Positions 37,874 to 48,584 of a stretch of DNA of 64,000 nt are shown here, in pieces. The notes under the pieces are model-generated. The model had not been told where the DNA came from, searched no databases, and saw nothing but the letters and a program-made list of their open reading frames with translations. How positions within the stretch are numbered: the stretch's first letter is position 1; every line of letters starts with the position of its first letter. The stretch covers positions 186,001 to 250,000 of the forward strand of contig NZ_JAFKOJ010000002.1 of assembly GCF_017303275.1 (NCBI RefSeq), written 5' to 3'. The translations under genes were made by a program, and so were the position numbers. The DNA is from Bacillus sp. NTK034 (GTDB lineage: Bacteria > Bacillota > Bacilli > Bacillales > Cytobacillaceae).

Positions 37874-38586
37874 TATTTCACCAAAAAGATTGGATCATTC
37901 GTGCCGGGATCAATTGTATATGGCAGAGAATAGGCGGGAACAAAATCAGAATCCTCCACAAGAAGATCTCTAATATCTTCTCCAGATTCAGGCTTGTTTT
38001 CCTTATTTTCCAATGCCTGATATAAATCAGCCCGATAATCCACATATACCTCTGCATTGCCGGTAACGACATACGGGAGGCTCTGGCCGCTGTATGGACT
38101 GAGGGCTTTAGGTTCTTCCTTAAATCCTAATTTTTTGAAATCCATTGTAAAGACATTTTCAGCAATCTGCTCTTTATAAGGCGGGAACCCATGTGCTTTA
38201 ACCCTAAGGTTAATATCCCTGATGGTTTCAGCAATTCTTAAATCAAAAATCTTCACTTTCGGATCTGATTCTGCATCAACGATCACATATTGAAAAACTC
38301 CGCCTGATTCAAAGGCATTCCCAGGCGGCTCTGCCATATATTCCGGGGCAATTTTCTTAAAGTCAATTGGATACTTTTGATAGATAGGGGTTGTCTGATC
38401 CTTGGTTTTAATCGGCAGAAGGCCATTATTTGCTTCCCGATATTGGTCCACTGCCGACTGGACAGACTGGAGCTGATCCTTGTAGGCTATCTGATTTTGC
38501 GATAATTTCTCTTCAGGATACATACACCCCGTCAGAATTAAAGCTCCACTCAACAAAAGCAAAAACATGTTAAAAGCTTTTTTCAT
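37873..38586 (-). CDS. yphF: Lipoprotein YphF
   Basis: 237-residue predicted lipoprotein: signal MKKAFNMFLLLLSGALI followed by the lipobox LTGC, with Cys21 as the modified residue. The mature part has a helical linker (SVQSAVDQYREANNGLLPI) and no enzyme motif. Matches YphF by position between spoIVA and yphE. Presumably on the outer face of the membrane, possibly with a sporulation role from its neighbours. Confidence 0.85.
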   Translation of the reverse strand: MKKAFNMFLLLLSGALILTGCMYPEEKLSQNQIAYKDQLQSVQSAVDQYREANNGLLPIKTKDQTTPIYQKYPIDFKKIAPEYMAEPPGNAFESGGVFQYVIVDAESDPKVKIFDLRIAETIRDINLRVKAHGFPPYKEQIAENVFTMDFKKLGFKEEPKALSPYSGQSLPYVVTGNAEVYVDYRADLYQALENKENKPESGEDIRDLLVEDSDFVPAYSLPYTIDPGTNDPIFLVK

Positions 38587-38611
38587 TTAATCAACCCTTT
38601 ATGTAAAAGTA

Positions 38612-38815
38612 CTAGCTGCTTGTCGGACCGCTGAACACGACAATCACTATAATAATCCCGCTTATTATCATTAAAAAGTAGGCAACAATGGCTGTTATAA
38701 CCTTAAAAACTCCAGCTTTCAGCTTGTAGCGGCTAAGATATATTAATATTATTGATAAAAACATAAATCCCATTGATGCTAGGGATATCCACATTTTCAT
38801 TAAAGCCGGCGACAT
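38612..38815 (-). CDS. yphE: DUF2768 small membrane protein YphE
   Basis: 67 residues with two membrane segments (WISLASMGFMFLSIILIYLS and VITAIVAYFLMIISGIIIVI). The ATG follows GGGAGTTG by eight bases. Matches YphE (DUF2768), a Bacilli-specific small protein found next to yphF and gpsA. Function unknown. Confidence 0.85.
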   Translation of the reverse strand: MSPALMKMWISLASMGFMFLSIILIYLSRYKLKAGVFKVITAIVAYFLMIISGIIIVIVVFSGPTSS

Positions 38816-38895
38816 ACAAATCAACTCCCTTTTCCGAGATGTATTATAACATATTAAATGAATAAATCTAAAAGCTTTTCATTGCGAAAAAAATT

Positions 38896-38945
38896 AAGCA
38901 CAAAAAAACTGAGGCAAAGAAGGGGCAATTCTTTACCTCAGCCAT
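38896..38945 (-). terminator. Terminator downstream of gpsA
   Basis: Minus-strand stem CTGAGGTAAAGAA / TTCTTTGCCTCAG with one G-T-type mismatch and a TTGCCCC loop, followed by TTTTTTTG. It lies about 115 bases after the gpsA stop. Confidence 0.8.
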
Positions 38946-39059
38946 TTGACTAAATAACCCAGCACCCTGTTCATTACACTAGTTTGCTTCGTTGCATTGT
39001 ATGCAGGAACCTGCTGTCTCGCATCATCTAATGCCTATATTTTTCAATTAATAAACATT

Positions 39060-40121
39060 TCAGTTCTTTTTATTCCCGCTTTGATCTTCCAAAACGTTCG
39101 CAAGATCTTCCATCTCATGTGTTTTTCCCCTTGCCATCAGAAGATCAACAGCATCCTTCGCATTGACATTATTAAACAGAACATCATACAGAACAGTGGT
39201 AATTGGCATTTTTACGTTATATTTTTGAGCCAGCTGATGTGCCGCCTTTGTTGTCCTGACTCCTTCTACGACCATGCCCATATTGTCAAGGACCTCCTGG
39301 AGATTATGTCCCTTTCCAAGAAGGTTGCCTGCCCTCCAATTGCGTGAATGGACAGACGTGCATGTAACGATCAAATCACCGATTCCCGCTAATCCGGAGA
39401 AAGTAAGCGGGCTTGCTCCCATCTTCATTCCGAGTCGGGCAATTTCAGCAAGACCTCTGGTTATCAGGGCTGCCTTGGCATTGTCTCCATAACCTAAGCC
39501 ATCTGTAATTCCAGCTGCAAGGGCAATGATATTTTTTAAAGCCCCTCCAATCTCCACTCCAATGATATCCGGGTTTGTATATACTCTGAAATTGTTATTG
39601 ATAAACAAATCCTGAATTTTTTCGGCGGAGTCCATATTTTTTGATGATACCGTAACAGTAGTTGGATGCCGCAGACTAACTTCTTCTGCATGGCTTGGAC
39701 CAGAGAGTACCACTACACTATCCAGAAGATTTCCGGGCATTTCTTCTTCAATCATTTCAGAGATCCGGAGAAGTGAGTCTGGTTCAATGCCTTTACTTAC
39801 ATGCACTATGGTAAGAGGCTCTTTTCTAATTCCCTTGATCTTCCCTATTACTTCACGAATGGCCTTTGTCGGGACCGCCAAAATCAAAGTGTCTGTTCCG
39901 GTTAAAGCCTCTTCAAGCGACGTGTATCCTCTTATTCCTTCAGGCAGATGTATCCCTGATAAATATTTTTGATTCATATGCTGCTTATTGATTTCCTCTA
40001 TTTGATCAGGATTATGGCCCCACAGTCTGACATCATGCCCATTATCCGCAAGCACCATCGCCAGGGCAGTACCCCAGCTGCCGGCACCTGCTACAGCTAC
40101 ACTTTCTTTTTTCCGCTCCAT
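39060..40121 (-). CDS. gpsA: Glycerol-3-phosphate dehydrogenase [NAD(P)+] GpsA
   Basis: Makes sn-glycerol 3-phosphate for phospholipid synthesis. 353 residues: dinucleotide loop [12 protein letters not shown] at residues 9-20, [21 protein letters not shown], the catalytic lysine in [20 protein letters not shown], and [11 protein letters not shown]. The start was placed at the ATG after AAAGGCAG, twelve codons into the longest frame. Directly after der. Confidence 0.96.
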   Translation of the reverse strand: MERKKESVAVAGAGSWGTALAMVLADNGHDVRLWGHNPDQIEEINKQHMNQKYLSGIHLPEGIRGYTSLEEALTGTDTLILAVPTKAIREVIGKIKGIRKEPLTIVHVSKGIEPDSLLRISEMIEEEMPGNLLDSVVVLSGPSHAEEVSLRHPTTVTVSSKNMDSAEKIQDLFINNNFRVYTNPDIIGVEIGGALKNIIALAAGITDGLGYGDNAKAALITRGLAEIARLGMKMGASPLTFSGLAGIGDLIVTCTSVHSRNWRAGNLLGKGHNLQEVLDNMGMVVEGVRTTKAAHQLAQKYNVKMPITTVLYDVLFNNVNAKDAVDLLMARGKTHEMEDLANVLEDQSGNKKN

Positions 40122-40217
40122 TTGATCACTGCCTTTTAACGTATTTGGATGCATCAAAAATTCATACGATTCTGCCTGCCAGACAACAATAAAGATTTCT
40201 GGCTGGCGTCATCATAA

Positions 40218-41528
40218 TTATTTTCTTTCCCTAGCAAATATCTTAATAGGTGTGCCTTCAAAGCCAAAAGCGTCTCTAATTCTGTTTTCCAGGAAACGTT
40301 CATATGAAAAATGAAGAAGTTCAGGATCATTAACAAACACAACAAATGTCGGCGGCTTCACAGCAACCTGTGTTGTATAATAAATTCTTAGGCGTCTTCC
40401 TTTATCTGTAGGTGTAGGATTCATCGCGACAGCATCCATGACGACATCATTGAGGACGCTAGTTTCAACACGCAGAGCATGATTTTCACTTGCTGTGTTA
40501 ATCATTGGGATGAGAGTATGAATACGTTTTTTCGTTTTAGCAGAAAGGAAAACAACTGGTGCATAATCAAGGAATTGAAAATGCTCACGAATATTTTGTT
40601 CAAAAGCCTTCATTGTTCTCTCATCTTTTTCAACAGCATCCCACTTATTGACAACAATAACAACGGCTCTGCCTGCTTCATGAGCATAACCGGCAATACG
40701 CTTGTCCTGCTCAATGATTCCTTCTTCCCCATCGATGACCACTAAGACAACATCGGAACGTTCGATTGCCCGCAAAGCTCTCAGTACACTGTATTTTTCT
40801 GTTGTTTCATAGACTTTCCCTTTTTTTCGCATTCCTGCAGTATCGATGATGACATATTCCTGACCGTCAACCTTCACCTTCGAGTCGATAGCATCTCTCG
40901 TGGTGCCTGCTATATTGCTGACAATGACCCGTTCTTCGCCAAGCATTGCATTTACAAGAGAGGATTTCCCGACATTCGGGCGCCCAATTAATGAAAACTT
41001 GATGACGTCTTCTCCATATTCAGTTTGGCCATGTTTCGGGAAATGCTTGGCTGCTTCATCAAGCAAGTCTCCAAGACCAAGCCCATGAGAACCTGAAATA
41101 GGAAATGGTTCACCAAAACCAAGTGCATAAAAATCATAAATTAGATCCCGCATCTCAGGGTTATCGATTTTATTTACACCAAGAACTACAGGTTTTTTGG
41201 CTTTATATAAAATTTTGGCAACTTCCTCGTCTGCAGAGGTAACACCCTCTCGCCCGTTTACAAGAAAAATGATGACATCTGCTTCATCTATCGCAATTTC
41301 TGCCTGAAGGCGAATTTGCTCTAAAAATGGCTCGTCCCCAATATCAATTCCGCCTGTGTCAATAATATTGAAATCATGAGTCAGCCATTCTGCCGAACTA
41401 TAAATCCTGTCCCTTGTCACTCCCGGAATATCTTCGACAATGGATATCCGTTCTCCTACAATTCTGTTAAATATCGTTGATTTTCCAACGTTAGGACGCC
41501 CGACAATAGCCACCACTGGTTTTGACAT
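40218..41528 (-). CDS. der: Ribosome assembly GTPase Der (EngA)
   Basis: Double-GTPase needed for 50S subunit maturation. 436 residues, the length of B. subtilis Der. Two G domains: [16 protein letters not shown] near residue 10 with DTGG and NKID, and [16 protein letters not shown] near 182 with DTAGM and NKWD, then a C-terminal KH-like domain. Chosen ATG follows GAAAGGGTGATG. Confidence 0.97.
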   Translation of the reverse strand: MSKPVVAIVGRPNVGKSTIFNRIVGERISIVEDIPGVTRDRIYSSAEWLTHDFNIIDTGGIDIGDEPFLEQIRLQAEIAIDEADVIIFLVNGREGVTSADEEVAKILYKAKKPVVLGVNKIDNPEMRDLIYDFYALGFGEPFPISGSHGLGLGDLLDEAAKHFPKHGQTEYGEDVIKFSLIGRPNVGKSSLVNAMLGEERVIVSNIAGTTRDAIDSKVKVDGQEYVIIDTAGMRKKGKVYETTEKYSVLRALRAIERSDVVLVVIDGEEGIIEQDKRIAGYAHEAGRAVVIVVNKWDAVEKDERTMKAFEQNIREHFQFLDYAPVVFLSAKTKKRIHTLIPMINTASENHALRVETSVLNDVVMDAVAMNPTPTDKGRRLRIYYTTQVAVKPPTFVVFVNDPELLHFSYERFLENRIRDAFGFEGTPIKIFARERK

Positions 41529-41677
41529 GAACATCACCCTTTCAATTCTTTATTCTAAAATGTTTCAACATCCCATTTATGTTCCAGAAATGCCTTTACC
41601 TTGGTAAGCATACAGATGGCTGTCCACAATAACACTACATTGATGTTAAAACCATCCAAACAGCTGTACATTTATAA

Positions 41678-41707
41678 AATAAACCCTTCTCAAAGATAGA
41701 AGGGCCT
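41678..41707 (-). terminator. Terminator upstream of der
   Basis: Minus-strand stem CCCTTCT / AGAAGGG with an ATCTTTG loop, followed by TTTATTTTATAAA. It would end the yphA-yphB-ypzH unit or read-through from the repeat. Confidence 0.6.
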
Positions 41708-41755
41708 AACTTAGATATTTTAACAAAGAGAAACCTTCCTAGCAATAGGAAAAGC

Positions 41756-42058
41756 GGAAGGCGCCCGCTTAATGAAGGCACGCAGACTAAAAACGCCACG
41801 TCCTGTGGCAACGTCTGCATGACCCACATCCTGTGGGCCTCAAGCATAAGACGAGCCGGCTGAAAGGTTGTTCTTTAACCTTTTGGACGGATTGGAAGAA
41901 ATGTTGAGGCGACTGCCCAGGGACGACAAGCATAAGACGGTCCCTGTAAGAAGGTGGTTTTTCCTTCTGGAAGGGAACGGCTTATGACCTCGAGTCCCTA
42001 GGAGCCGAAACTAGACAAGCTTATGACCTCGAGCCGATGGCGCCTGGAGCTAGACAGG
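41756..42058 (+). repeat. Dispersed structured repeat, family A, long copy 1
   Basis: About 300 bases of non-coding sequence in the gap between der and ypzH. It opens with GGAAAAGCGGAAGGCGCC and closes with GGCGCCTGGAGCTAGACA. Inside are several hairpins: GCCAC/GTGGC and CCCAC/GTGGG, AAAGGTT/AACCTTT, and a large one (41916-42002) with arms CATAAGACGGTCCCT and AGGGAACGGCTTATG. Its second half is about 85 percent identical by eye to 46590-46725. The strand given is that of the sequence as described; transcription is not known. Confidence 0.75.
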
Positions 42059-42109
42059 TATCGAAGTTCAAAAATATAATTTCTGTTTTATTAAAACTTG
42101 GAAGCTACA

Positions 42110-42295
42110 TTAATGCTTAACAATTACATATAGTTCTTCTGTTAATGCATGGGCAATACCATCAAGAATTGCTTCAAGATTGGCTGCGATGATTTCCATT
42201 TCTTTTTTATCTTCACAATGAAACACGGCGGTACCTGATGGTATCTTGGATGGATTTGTTGTAATTGCAGCCAGTATGAATTTTTCAAGCACCAT
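42110..42295 (-). CDS. ypzH: Small capping-complex partner of the YIEGIA protein (YpzH)
   Basis: 61 residues, MVLEKFILAAITTNPSKIPS and a second half rich in alternating hydrophobic residues (AILDGIAHALTEELYVIVKH). It starts four bases after the stop of the YIEGIA gene, within whose end its ribosome site (AAAGGAAG) lies. Size and position fit the family annotated as capping complex subunit for YIEGIA. No enzyme motif. Confidence 0.8.
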   Translation of the reverse strand: MVLEKFILAAITTNPSKIPSGTAVFHCEDKKEMEIIAANLEAILDGIAHALTEELYVIVKH

Positions 42296-42298
42296 ACG

Positions 42299-43186
42299 CT
42301 AACTTCCTTTCCCATTCGTTTGCCGTTCAGTAGGCATCCTAATCGCATTTTCGAGTGTCGGAACCGCTTCGATGACTTTTATCGCTTTATTAATATTCTT
42401 TTCCTGCGGCAATACGAAAACTCCTACACGCCCATCATCCAGGTCCCTTTTCGCAAGCGGAACAAGCGCAGGAGTCCCAGAATCCCGGTAAACACCCAAA
42501 GCAGTAGAAACATCATGCAAAATAGCCTGCCTCTGCCCAAGATTGGCTATGGTGGAGCGGGCATTGAAATTTTTAGGTTTTAAAATAAATCCCATCCCAT
42601 ATCGCAGCACTTCCTCTTGTCTTTCGGGCAAACCTATATTCATGATATAAATATTATCCACATACAAGCCCGCTCCATCAAAACGCGGTTCCACAAACTC
42701 AACTTCAACAATTTCCTTCAGCCTTCCCCCTGACATTAATTTTTTGGAAATAAGTACGGCCAGAAGGGCTGCCGCAAGCCCTCCCCATATATTAAATACC
42801 AGATAGCCAAGCGTGCTTAATAAAGATGTGAAAATCACAAGATAATTTCTGCTCTCGAAGGCGATCGCTACACCTTCTATATACGTTTTGCCTCTCGGAA
42901 CCATTTCGTAGCTGTCCAGTTCAGTAAGCGTGTTTCTTTCCATGTTTCTGACTTCCCTAAACTGGGATGCAGCAAGGGTCAGAAACGTAATAGCTGTGAA
43001 TTCTTCCTCCATTATTGAAGGAATGGCCACCGTTCCCAGGCCGGCAGCAATGAATCCCAATGCAACGTGTATAATCTTTCCATGTAAGTATGTAGGATAT
43101 TGCCGGTAGTCGGTCCGAAGCATATAAATACGGGTCAAAGTTCCAGCTGCCAGACCAAAAAGTATCGGGTACGTATATTCGCTCAT
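42299..43186 (-). CDS. yphB: YIEGIA-family membrane protein (YphB/SeaA-like)
   Basis: 295-residue membrane protein with hydrophobic segments near residues 1-20, 45-75 and 105-145, and the name motif as TYIEGVAIAF near residue 100. A cytoplasmic C-terminal domain follows (FVEPRFDGAGLYVDNIYIMN). Found in endospore formers; the B. subtilis gene at this place, yphB, has been linked to spore envelope assembly. Overlaps yphA by four bases, so yphA-yphB-ypzH are one unit. Confidence 0.82.
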   Translation of the reverse strand: MSEYTYPILFGLAAGTLTRIYMLRTDYRQYPTYLHGKIIHVALGFIAAGLGTVAIPSIMEEEFTAITFLTLAASQFREVRNMERNTLTELDSYEMVPRGKTYIEGVAIAFESRNYLVIFTSLLSTLGYLVFNIWGGLAAALLAVLISKKLMSGGRLKEIVEVEFVEPRFDGAGLYVDNIYIMNIGLPERQEEVLRYGMGFILKPKNFNARSTIANLGQRQAILHDVSTALGVYRDSGTPALVPLAKRDLDDGRVGVFVLPQEKNINKAIKVIEAVPTLENAIRMPTERQTNGKGS

Positions 43187-43791
43187 GATAATTTTTGTTT
43201 CTCCCTTTCGAAATGTTTAAAGTTGGTTTCAATAAATTTAACCGCCCATTGCACTGTAATCCATACGGCCGATATGGAAACAGAGATTGCCATGATATCC
43301 AGAAAGGCCAATGATCCAATAGTGTAAGGAAAGGAAAATTGTTTAAGAATGAGCGCATATAGAACTTCACCCTGGATGCCACCCAGCAATATTAGCGGCA
43401 GTCTGAGCATTCTGTTTTTTTGCAGGAGAACAGCCATATAAACGAGAAGGATTGACAGCATCCAATTCCGGGAGAACATTACCCAAACCGGATCAAACAG
43501 TTCAAACAGATGAAATATGACATAGGCCATCATCAGGATGAAAGTGCAAAAAAAGAAATAAAGTTTACTCAGTTTTTTTAATCTCCCGGCAAAAATATAT
43601 AAAGATACAATCAGAAAAAGGCCACCAATACCAGTTTCAACATTGAAGATTTTAAATGTCCAGGGTGACAGCATAATGAAGATTAAAATCCAGGCAGACA
43701 ATAGAAACCTGTATTTATTATTTCGATCCAGAAAAAAAGTTGCCATAATCCAAACCATCCAGGAAATCCAATAGAAAATTAATCCTTCCAT
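43183..43791 (-). CDS. yphA: Polytopic membrane protein YphA
   Basis: 202 residues with six or seven hydrophobic segments (IFYWISWMVWIMATFFL, FLLSAWILIFIMLSPW, FLIVSLYIFAG, MAYVIFHLF and others) and a basic C-terminus (KHFEREKQKLS). Matches YphA by size and place ahead of yphB. Function unknown; sporulation is suggested only by its operon partners. Ribosome site AGGTAGAGG. Confidence 0.82.
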   Translation of the reverse strand: MEGLIFYWISWMVWIMATFFLDRNNKYRFLLSAWILIFIMLSPWTFKIFNVETGIGGLFLIVSLYIFAGRLKKLSKLYFFFCTFILMMAYVIFHLFELFDPVWVMFSRNWMLSILLVYMAVLLQKNRMLRLPLILLGGIQGEVLYALILKQFSFPYTIGSLAFLDIMAISVSISAVWITVQWAVKFIETNFKHFEREKQKLS

Positions 43792-43848
43792 CCTCTACCT
43801 CCTATCATTTCCATTATGGCTTTTTCGTATTAAAAATAACCCTGCAAG

Positions 43849-43872
43849 TTCAAAAGGATTATTCCTTTTGAA
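43849..43872. repeat. Inverted repeat between divergent yphA and ypzI
   Basis: Perfect 10-bp arms TTCAAAAGGA / TCCTTTTGAA around TTAT. No T-run on either strand, so a protein-binding site or mRNA-leader hairpin is likelier than a terminator. It overlaps the -35 suggested for ypzI. Confidence 0.55.
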
Positions 43873-43895
43873 TCACAGCTATCTTTTTGCATAAT
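43868..43895 (+). promoter_or_regulatory. Possible sigma-A promoter of ypzI
   Basis: -35 TTGAAT, 16-base spacer, -10 CATAAT, about 45 bases before the start codon. Confidence 0.35.
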
Positions 43896-43938
43896 TCCTT
43901 TACACTCACTTCATCTTAATAACATGGAGGTGTTTATT

Positions 43939-44082
43939 ATGGGTAAAGACAGACAGGAAAAAAAGCTGAAGAACAGCGGAAAAGTGGAATCCGATCGCGA
44001 CCAGGCACTTCATTATCCTGGAGCTGCCAAGATGCAGAGCCCCGAAGAAGCCAGATCTTTGAATGATTCAAAATACAGTTAA
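43939..44082 (+). CDS. ypzI: YpzI family small protein (47 aa)
   Basis: Read directly from the sequence: MGKDRQEKKLKNSGKVESDR, then DQALHYPGAAKMQSPEEARS and a short tail, stop TAA. GGAGGTGTTTATT precedes the ATG. The charged, glycine-poor sequence and the position between yphA and fni match B. subtilis YpzI. It stands on the opposite strand to its neighbours and ends before a bidirectional terminator. Function unknown. Confidence 0.88.
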   Translation: MGKDRQEKKLKNSGKVESDRDQALHYPGAAKMQSPEEARSLNDSKYS

Positions 44083-44090
44083 AGGTTAAT

Positions 44091-45191
<1,101 letters not shown>

Positions 45192-45200
45192 TTATCACCA

Positions 45201-46340
45201 TTACTTTTTTAAATTCTTTAGCTGGTCGCCAATCATATCACCAAGTGAGAAGCCTTTATTTTCTTCAGGAAGTTCATAGTCAGTCACTTCTTCCTGTTCC
45301 TTTTCAAGAAGATCTTTGATGCTCAATGACAGGCGCTGGTCCTGTTCGTTCACATCAAGAACCTTTACTTTTACTTCCTGTCCTTCGCTCAATACTTCAT
45401 GAGGAGTCCCAATATGCTTATGCGCAATTTGAGAAATATGGACAAGTCCTTCTACACCTGGGAAAACTTCCACAAATGCTCCATAAGAAACAAGTCTTTT
45501 TACTGTTCCATTGAGAGTGCTTCCTTTAGGAGCCTTTTCACTGATATTATCCCAAGGCCCTGGCAATGTCTCCTTAATGGAAAGTGAGATGCGTTCATTG
45601 TCCCGGTCTACACTTAATACTTTCACTTTCACTTTTTGGCCTTCTTCCACAACATCTGAAGGCTTCTCTACATGCTCATAAGAAAGCTGGGAAATATGGA
45701 CAAGACCATCAATCCCGCCGATATCAACAAATGCTCCAAAGTCAGTAATTCTTTGAACTGTTCCATCCAAAACCTGACCTGCCTGAAGGGATTCAAGCAC
45801 CTGGTGTTTTTGTTTTCCTTTTTCTTCCTCTATTACAGCACGGTGAGAAAGAATGAGGCGATTTTTATCTTTATCAAGCTCTACAATTTTAAATGTCATC
45901 GTTTTGCCTTTATAATCAGTAAAGTCCTCAACAAAGTGAGCTTCAACCAGGGAAGCAGGAACAAATCCGCGCACACCCAAGTCTACTACTAAGCCGCCTT
46001 TTACAACATCTTTTATTTCTGCTTCAAAAACTTCACCCTCATTAAATTTCTTTTCGAGAGTTTCCCATGATTTACCGGCATCAACTTTTCTTTTAGAAAG
46101 AATAAGGGCATCTTCCTCCACTTTTAAAACTTCAAGCTCTAGCTCATCTCCTTCTGAAACCGCATCGCCTGCTTTTTCAATATGAAGGCTTGAAAGTTCG
46201 CTGATTGGGATAATCCCATCCAATTTACTGTCAGCAAGGTCAACAATGACTTGCTTTTCTTCCACTTTGGTAACTTGGCCTTTTACCTTGTCACCCACCT
46301 CAAAATTTTTAACTTCTACTTGATTCATTTCCTCTGACAT
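45201..46340 (-). CDS. ypfD: S1-domain protein, 30S ribosomal protein S1 homologue YpfD
   Basis: 379 residues with four S1 RNA-binding domains (starts near residues 16, 103, 187 and 272; repeated motifs [45 protein letters not shown]). Gram-positive S1 homologues have four instead of six domains, so this is full length. The last 25 residues are acidic. Ribosome site AGGAGGAATAC. Confidence 0.95.
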   Translation of the reverse strand: MSEEMNQVEVKNFEVGDKVKGQVTKVEEKQVIVDLADSKLDGIIPISELSSLHIEKAGDAVSEGDELELEVLKVEEDALILSKRKVDAGKSWETLEKKFNEGEVFEAEIKDVVKGGLVVDLGVRGFVPASLVEAHFVEDFTDYKGKTMTFKIVELDKDKNRLILSHRAVIEEEKGKQKHQVLESLQAGQVLDGTVQRITDFGAFVDIGGIDGLVHISQLSYEHVEKPSDVVEEGQKVKVKVLSVDRDNERISLSIKETLPGPWDNISEKAPKGSTLNGTVKRLVSYGAFVEVFPGVEGLVHISQIAHKHIGTPHEVLSEGQEVKVKVLDVNEQDQRLSLSIKDLLEKEQEEVTDYELPEENKGFSLGDMIGDQLKNLKK

Positions 46341-46505
46341 ATGTATTCCTCCTTAATCCAATGGCTGCTTTCAAATTTTTAATCTGTATTCAACTGCCTG
46401 CCATCCAGGCAAGAACCCTGTGTCAGCAGCAGAAATACTCGAATGGCTATTTATTTTGCAGGCTATTTTTCAACTGCTGTTGAATGTCTCTTTCTGCCCT
46501 CATAA

Positions 46506-46750
46506 GAAAAGCGCAAGCGCCTTGCCCACCCCCGACAAGCACAAGACGGGCCTCACAGAAAGGCGTCCTTTGCCTTTTTGGGCGGATTGACCGAAATGTG
46601 GAGGCGACTGCCCAGGGACGACAGGCATAAGACGGTTCCTGTAAGAAGGCGTTTTTCCTTCTGAAAGGAAACGGCTTATGACCCCGAGTCCCTAGGTGCC
46701 GAAACAAGACAAGCTTGTGACCTCGAGGGGGTAGGCGATGAGATAGACAT
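46506..46750 (+). repeat. Dispersed structured repeat, family A, long copy 2
   Basis: Occupies the gap between ypfD and the acyltransferase gene. Starts GAAAAGCGCAAGCGCCTTG and ends near GATGAGATAGACATTCC. From GAAATGTGGAGGCGACTGCC on it parallels the copy at 41756-42058 in the same orientation. The large hairpin is at 46611-46696 with arms CATAAGACGGTTCCT and AGGAAACGGCTTATG; a second is AAAGGC/GCCTTT. A minus-strand frame through it is composition artefact. Confidence 0.75.
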
Positions 46751-46862
46751 TCCTAGAAGTTCAAAGTAAAGGACAGCCTAATTTTTCGAATATTTTCGCC
46801 TTTTTAAAAAATGCCTTTTTACTAACTTCTTACAAAAGAAGATTTTTGTCAAGCAAGAAGGT

Positions 46863-47444
46863 TTATGAATAATCTTCAATTAATTTACCTATTTCTGACA
46901 TAATCAATTCGGTGGTTTCCTCCGCCGAAGCCTTTCTTTCCCTTAGCTCTTTCATATCAATTGGTTTACCGTAAACAACTTTTAATTTTGAAAAAGCCTT
47001 ATAGGGTCCAATAATGGCGCAGGGAACGACATGCGCTTCTGACCTGAGAGCAAAAAAACCTGCACCTGCCAGTCCTTTCCCCAGCTGCCCCGTTTTACTT
47101 CTAGTACCCTCTGGAAACAGCCCTAAAACATTTCCTTCTTTTAAGATTCCAAGCCCTTTTCTTAATGCCTCCCTGTCACTCATTCCTCTCTTGACAGGAA
47201 ATGCGTTTAGATCGGGAAGAATTTTCCCCAGAACCGGGACATTAAATAGCTCTTCTTTAGCCATAAAATAAACTGGCCTTGGGGCATTAATGCCGACCAC
47301 CGGAGGATCAAGATTATCTATATGATTGGAGCATAAAAGGACGCCCCCTTCAGCAGGAAAGTTCTCCTTACCAATTACTTCAAATCTGTATATGGGTTTT
47401 AGAACTCCATAGACTGCTGCTTTGGCAAAAGAATAGAGATTCAC
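46863..47444 (-). CDS. plsC: 1-acyl-sn-glycerol-3-phosphate acyltransferase (PlsC family)
   Basis: Membrane-bound acyltransferase that makes phosphatidic acid from lysophosphatidic acid. 193 residues with the HX4D catalytic motif in [12 protein letters not shown] near residue 38-46, FMAKEELF, and the second block [13 protein letters not shown] near residue 110. Overlaps cmk by four bases. B. subtilis 168 lacks a gene here, but other Bacilli carry a PlsC homologue between cmk and ypfD. Confidence 0.93.
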   Translation of the reverse strand: MNLYSFAKAAVYGVLKPIYRFEVIGKENFPAEGGVLLCSNHIDNLDPPVVGINAPRPVYFMAKEELFNVPVLGKILPDLNAFPVKRGMSDREALRKGLGILKEGNVLGLFPEGTRSKTGQLGKGLAGAGFFALRSEAHVVPCAIIGPYKAFSKLKVVYGKPIDMKELRERKASAEETTELIMSEIGKLIEDYS

Positions 47445-48121
47445 TTTGTACCAATCCTTTCAATAGCCAGATCCATTATCTTATTGACTACCTGTCCAAT
47501 TGACAAAGAAGTTGTATCAATCTCTTTTGCATCCTCTGCTTTCTTTAAGGGAGCTACTTCACGCTCAGAGTCCAGTTTGTCCCTTAAGGAAATTTCTTCC
47601 TTAAGCTTTTCAAGATCAGATGGATATCCCTTCTGGATATTTTCATTATGTCGCCTTACAGCTCTTTCATCGACAGAGGCTAAAAGGAAAATCTTTACTT
47701 CTGCATGGGGCAGGACATGGGTTCCGATATCCCGGCCATCCATTACCACTCCTCCATTTAAGGCAAAGCTTTGCTGGCGCAGTACCATTTCTTCTCTAAC
47801 CAGCTTATGCATGGAAACTATAGAAACAGAATTTGTCACTTCAGAAGTCCTGATTTCATTTGTCACATCCTGGCCGTCCAGATAAATTAATTGCCCTTTT
47901 TCGCCAGGCTGCAGTTCAATACCTGTATTGTTTAGAATCTCCATAAGAGAAGCTTCATCTTCAAGACTTGCATTCTTCTGAATCGCTTTATAAGTCAAGG
48001 CACGATACATGGCACCAGTATCAATATATATGTAAGATAATTTTTCTGCCACAATCTTTGCTACTGTACTTTTCCCTGCAGCAGCTGGGCCGTCAATTGC
48101 AATTGATATACGTTTGCTCAT
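47441..48121 (-). CDS. cmk: Cytidylate kinase Cmk
   Basis: Phosphorylates CMP and dCMP. 226 residues with Walker [10 protein letters not shown] at residues 12-20, [15 protein letters not shown], and the CMP-binding segment [13 protein letters not shown] near residue 100. The longest frame adds 24 codons of leader; the ATG chosen has CAGGAGGAACT immediately upstream. Confidence 0.96.
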   Translation of the reverse strand: MSKRISIAIDGPAAAGKSTVAKIVAEKLSYIYIDTGAMYRALTYKAIQKNASLEDEASLMEILNNTGIELQPGEKGQLIYLDGQDVTNEIRTSEVTNSVSIVSMHKLVREEMVLRQQSFALNGGVVMDGRDIGTHVLPHAEVKIFLLASVDERAVRRHNENIQKGYPSDLEKLKEEISLRDKLDSEREVAPLKKAEDAKEIDTTSLSIGQVVNKIMDLAIERIGTK

Positions 48122-48287
48122 AGTTCCTCCTGTACCCCTGGCCGCTTCTTCCCCAGGTTCATTCAGCTTTATTTTAACATAATAAGTCTGCATCAGTGCA
48201 TAATTAAGCTGTTTTTTAAGTCTTGCAATTTTTTAAAAAAAGCCCCTAAAAGACTTATAATTTATCGTTTTCACACGACCGCCAGCA

Positions 48288-48314
48288 CAAAAATAAGCAG
48301 GCGCCCGCCTGCTA
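48288..48314 (-). terminator. Terminator of ypfB
   Basis: Minus-strand stem GCAGGC / GCCTGC with a GGGC loop, followed by TTATTTTTG. It overlaps the ypfB stop and separates it from cmk. Confidence 0.75.
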
Positions 48315-48503
48315 ATAATTTTCCCTGAACGTTTCAAGCAGCTCAGTGAAATTCTGATCTGTTACACCCTCATACTGTGTCAGCTGCTTTAATTCCGGTA
48401 AAGCATCCATATGATGAAAGAAAAATTGAGTGAACAGCAAGAAAACAAATTGCACAATAATTAACTTTAGAATAATCCTCTCTACCGTTTTCATCATTGC
48501 CAT
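48312..48503 (-). CDS. ypfB: DUF5359 small membrane protein YpfB
   Basis: 63 residues with one membrane segment (IILKLIIVQFVFLLFTQFFF) and a short outside tail ending FRENY. Matches YpfB of B. subtilis by size and place between motI and cmk. Function unknown. Confidence 0.8.
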   Translation of the reverse strand: MAMMKTVERIILKLIIVQFVFLLFTQFFFHHMDALPELKQLTQYEGVTDQNFTELLETFRENY

Positions 48504-48584
48504 CTCTCCAACTGTAAATATAAGAATAAGCCAATAGACTTCACCATCTATTATGAGAGATGAATATAAAAAATATTCCTTTAT

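Noticed and set aside
38945..39050. Protein-like reading after gpsA on the minus strand (ends MNRVLGYLVKWLR)
   Set aside because: Frame is closed by a stop a few codons upstream and has no start with a ribosome site; could be a decayed gene end but not supported.
41635..41847. 70-codon minus-strand frame near the start of repeat A
   Set aside because: Crosses a terminator hairpin and repeat sequence; no ribosome site.
46447..46707. 86-codon minus-strand frame in the gap before the acyltransferase
   Set aside because: Lies within repeat A; arginine/proline-rich translation from GC-rich repeat and no ribosome site.
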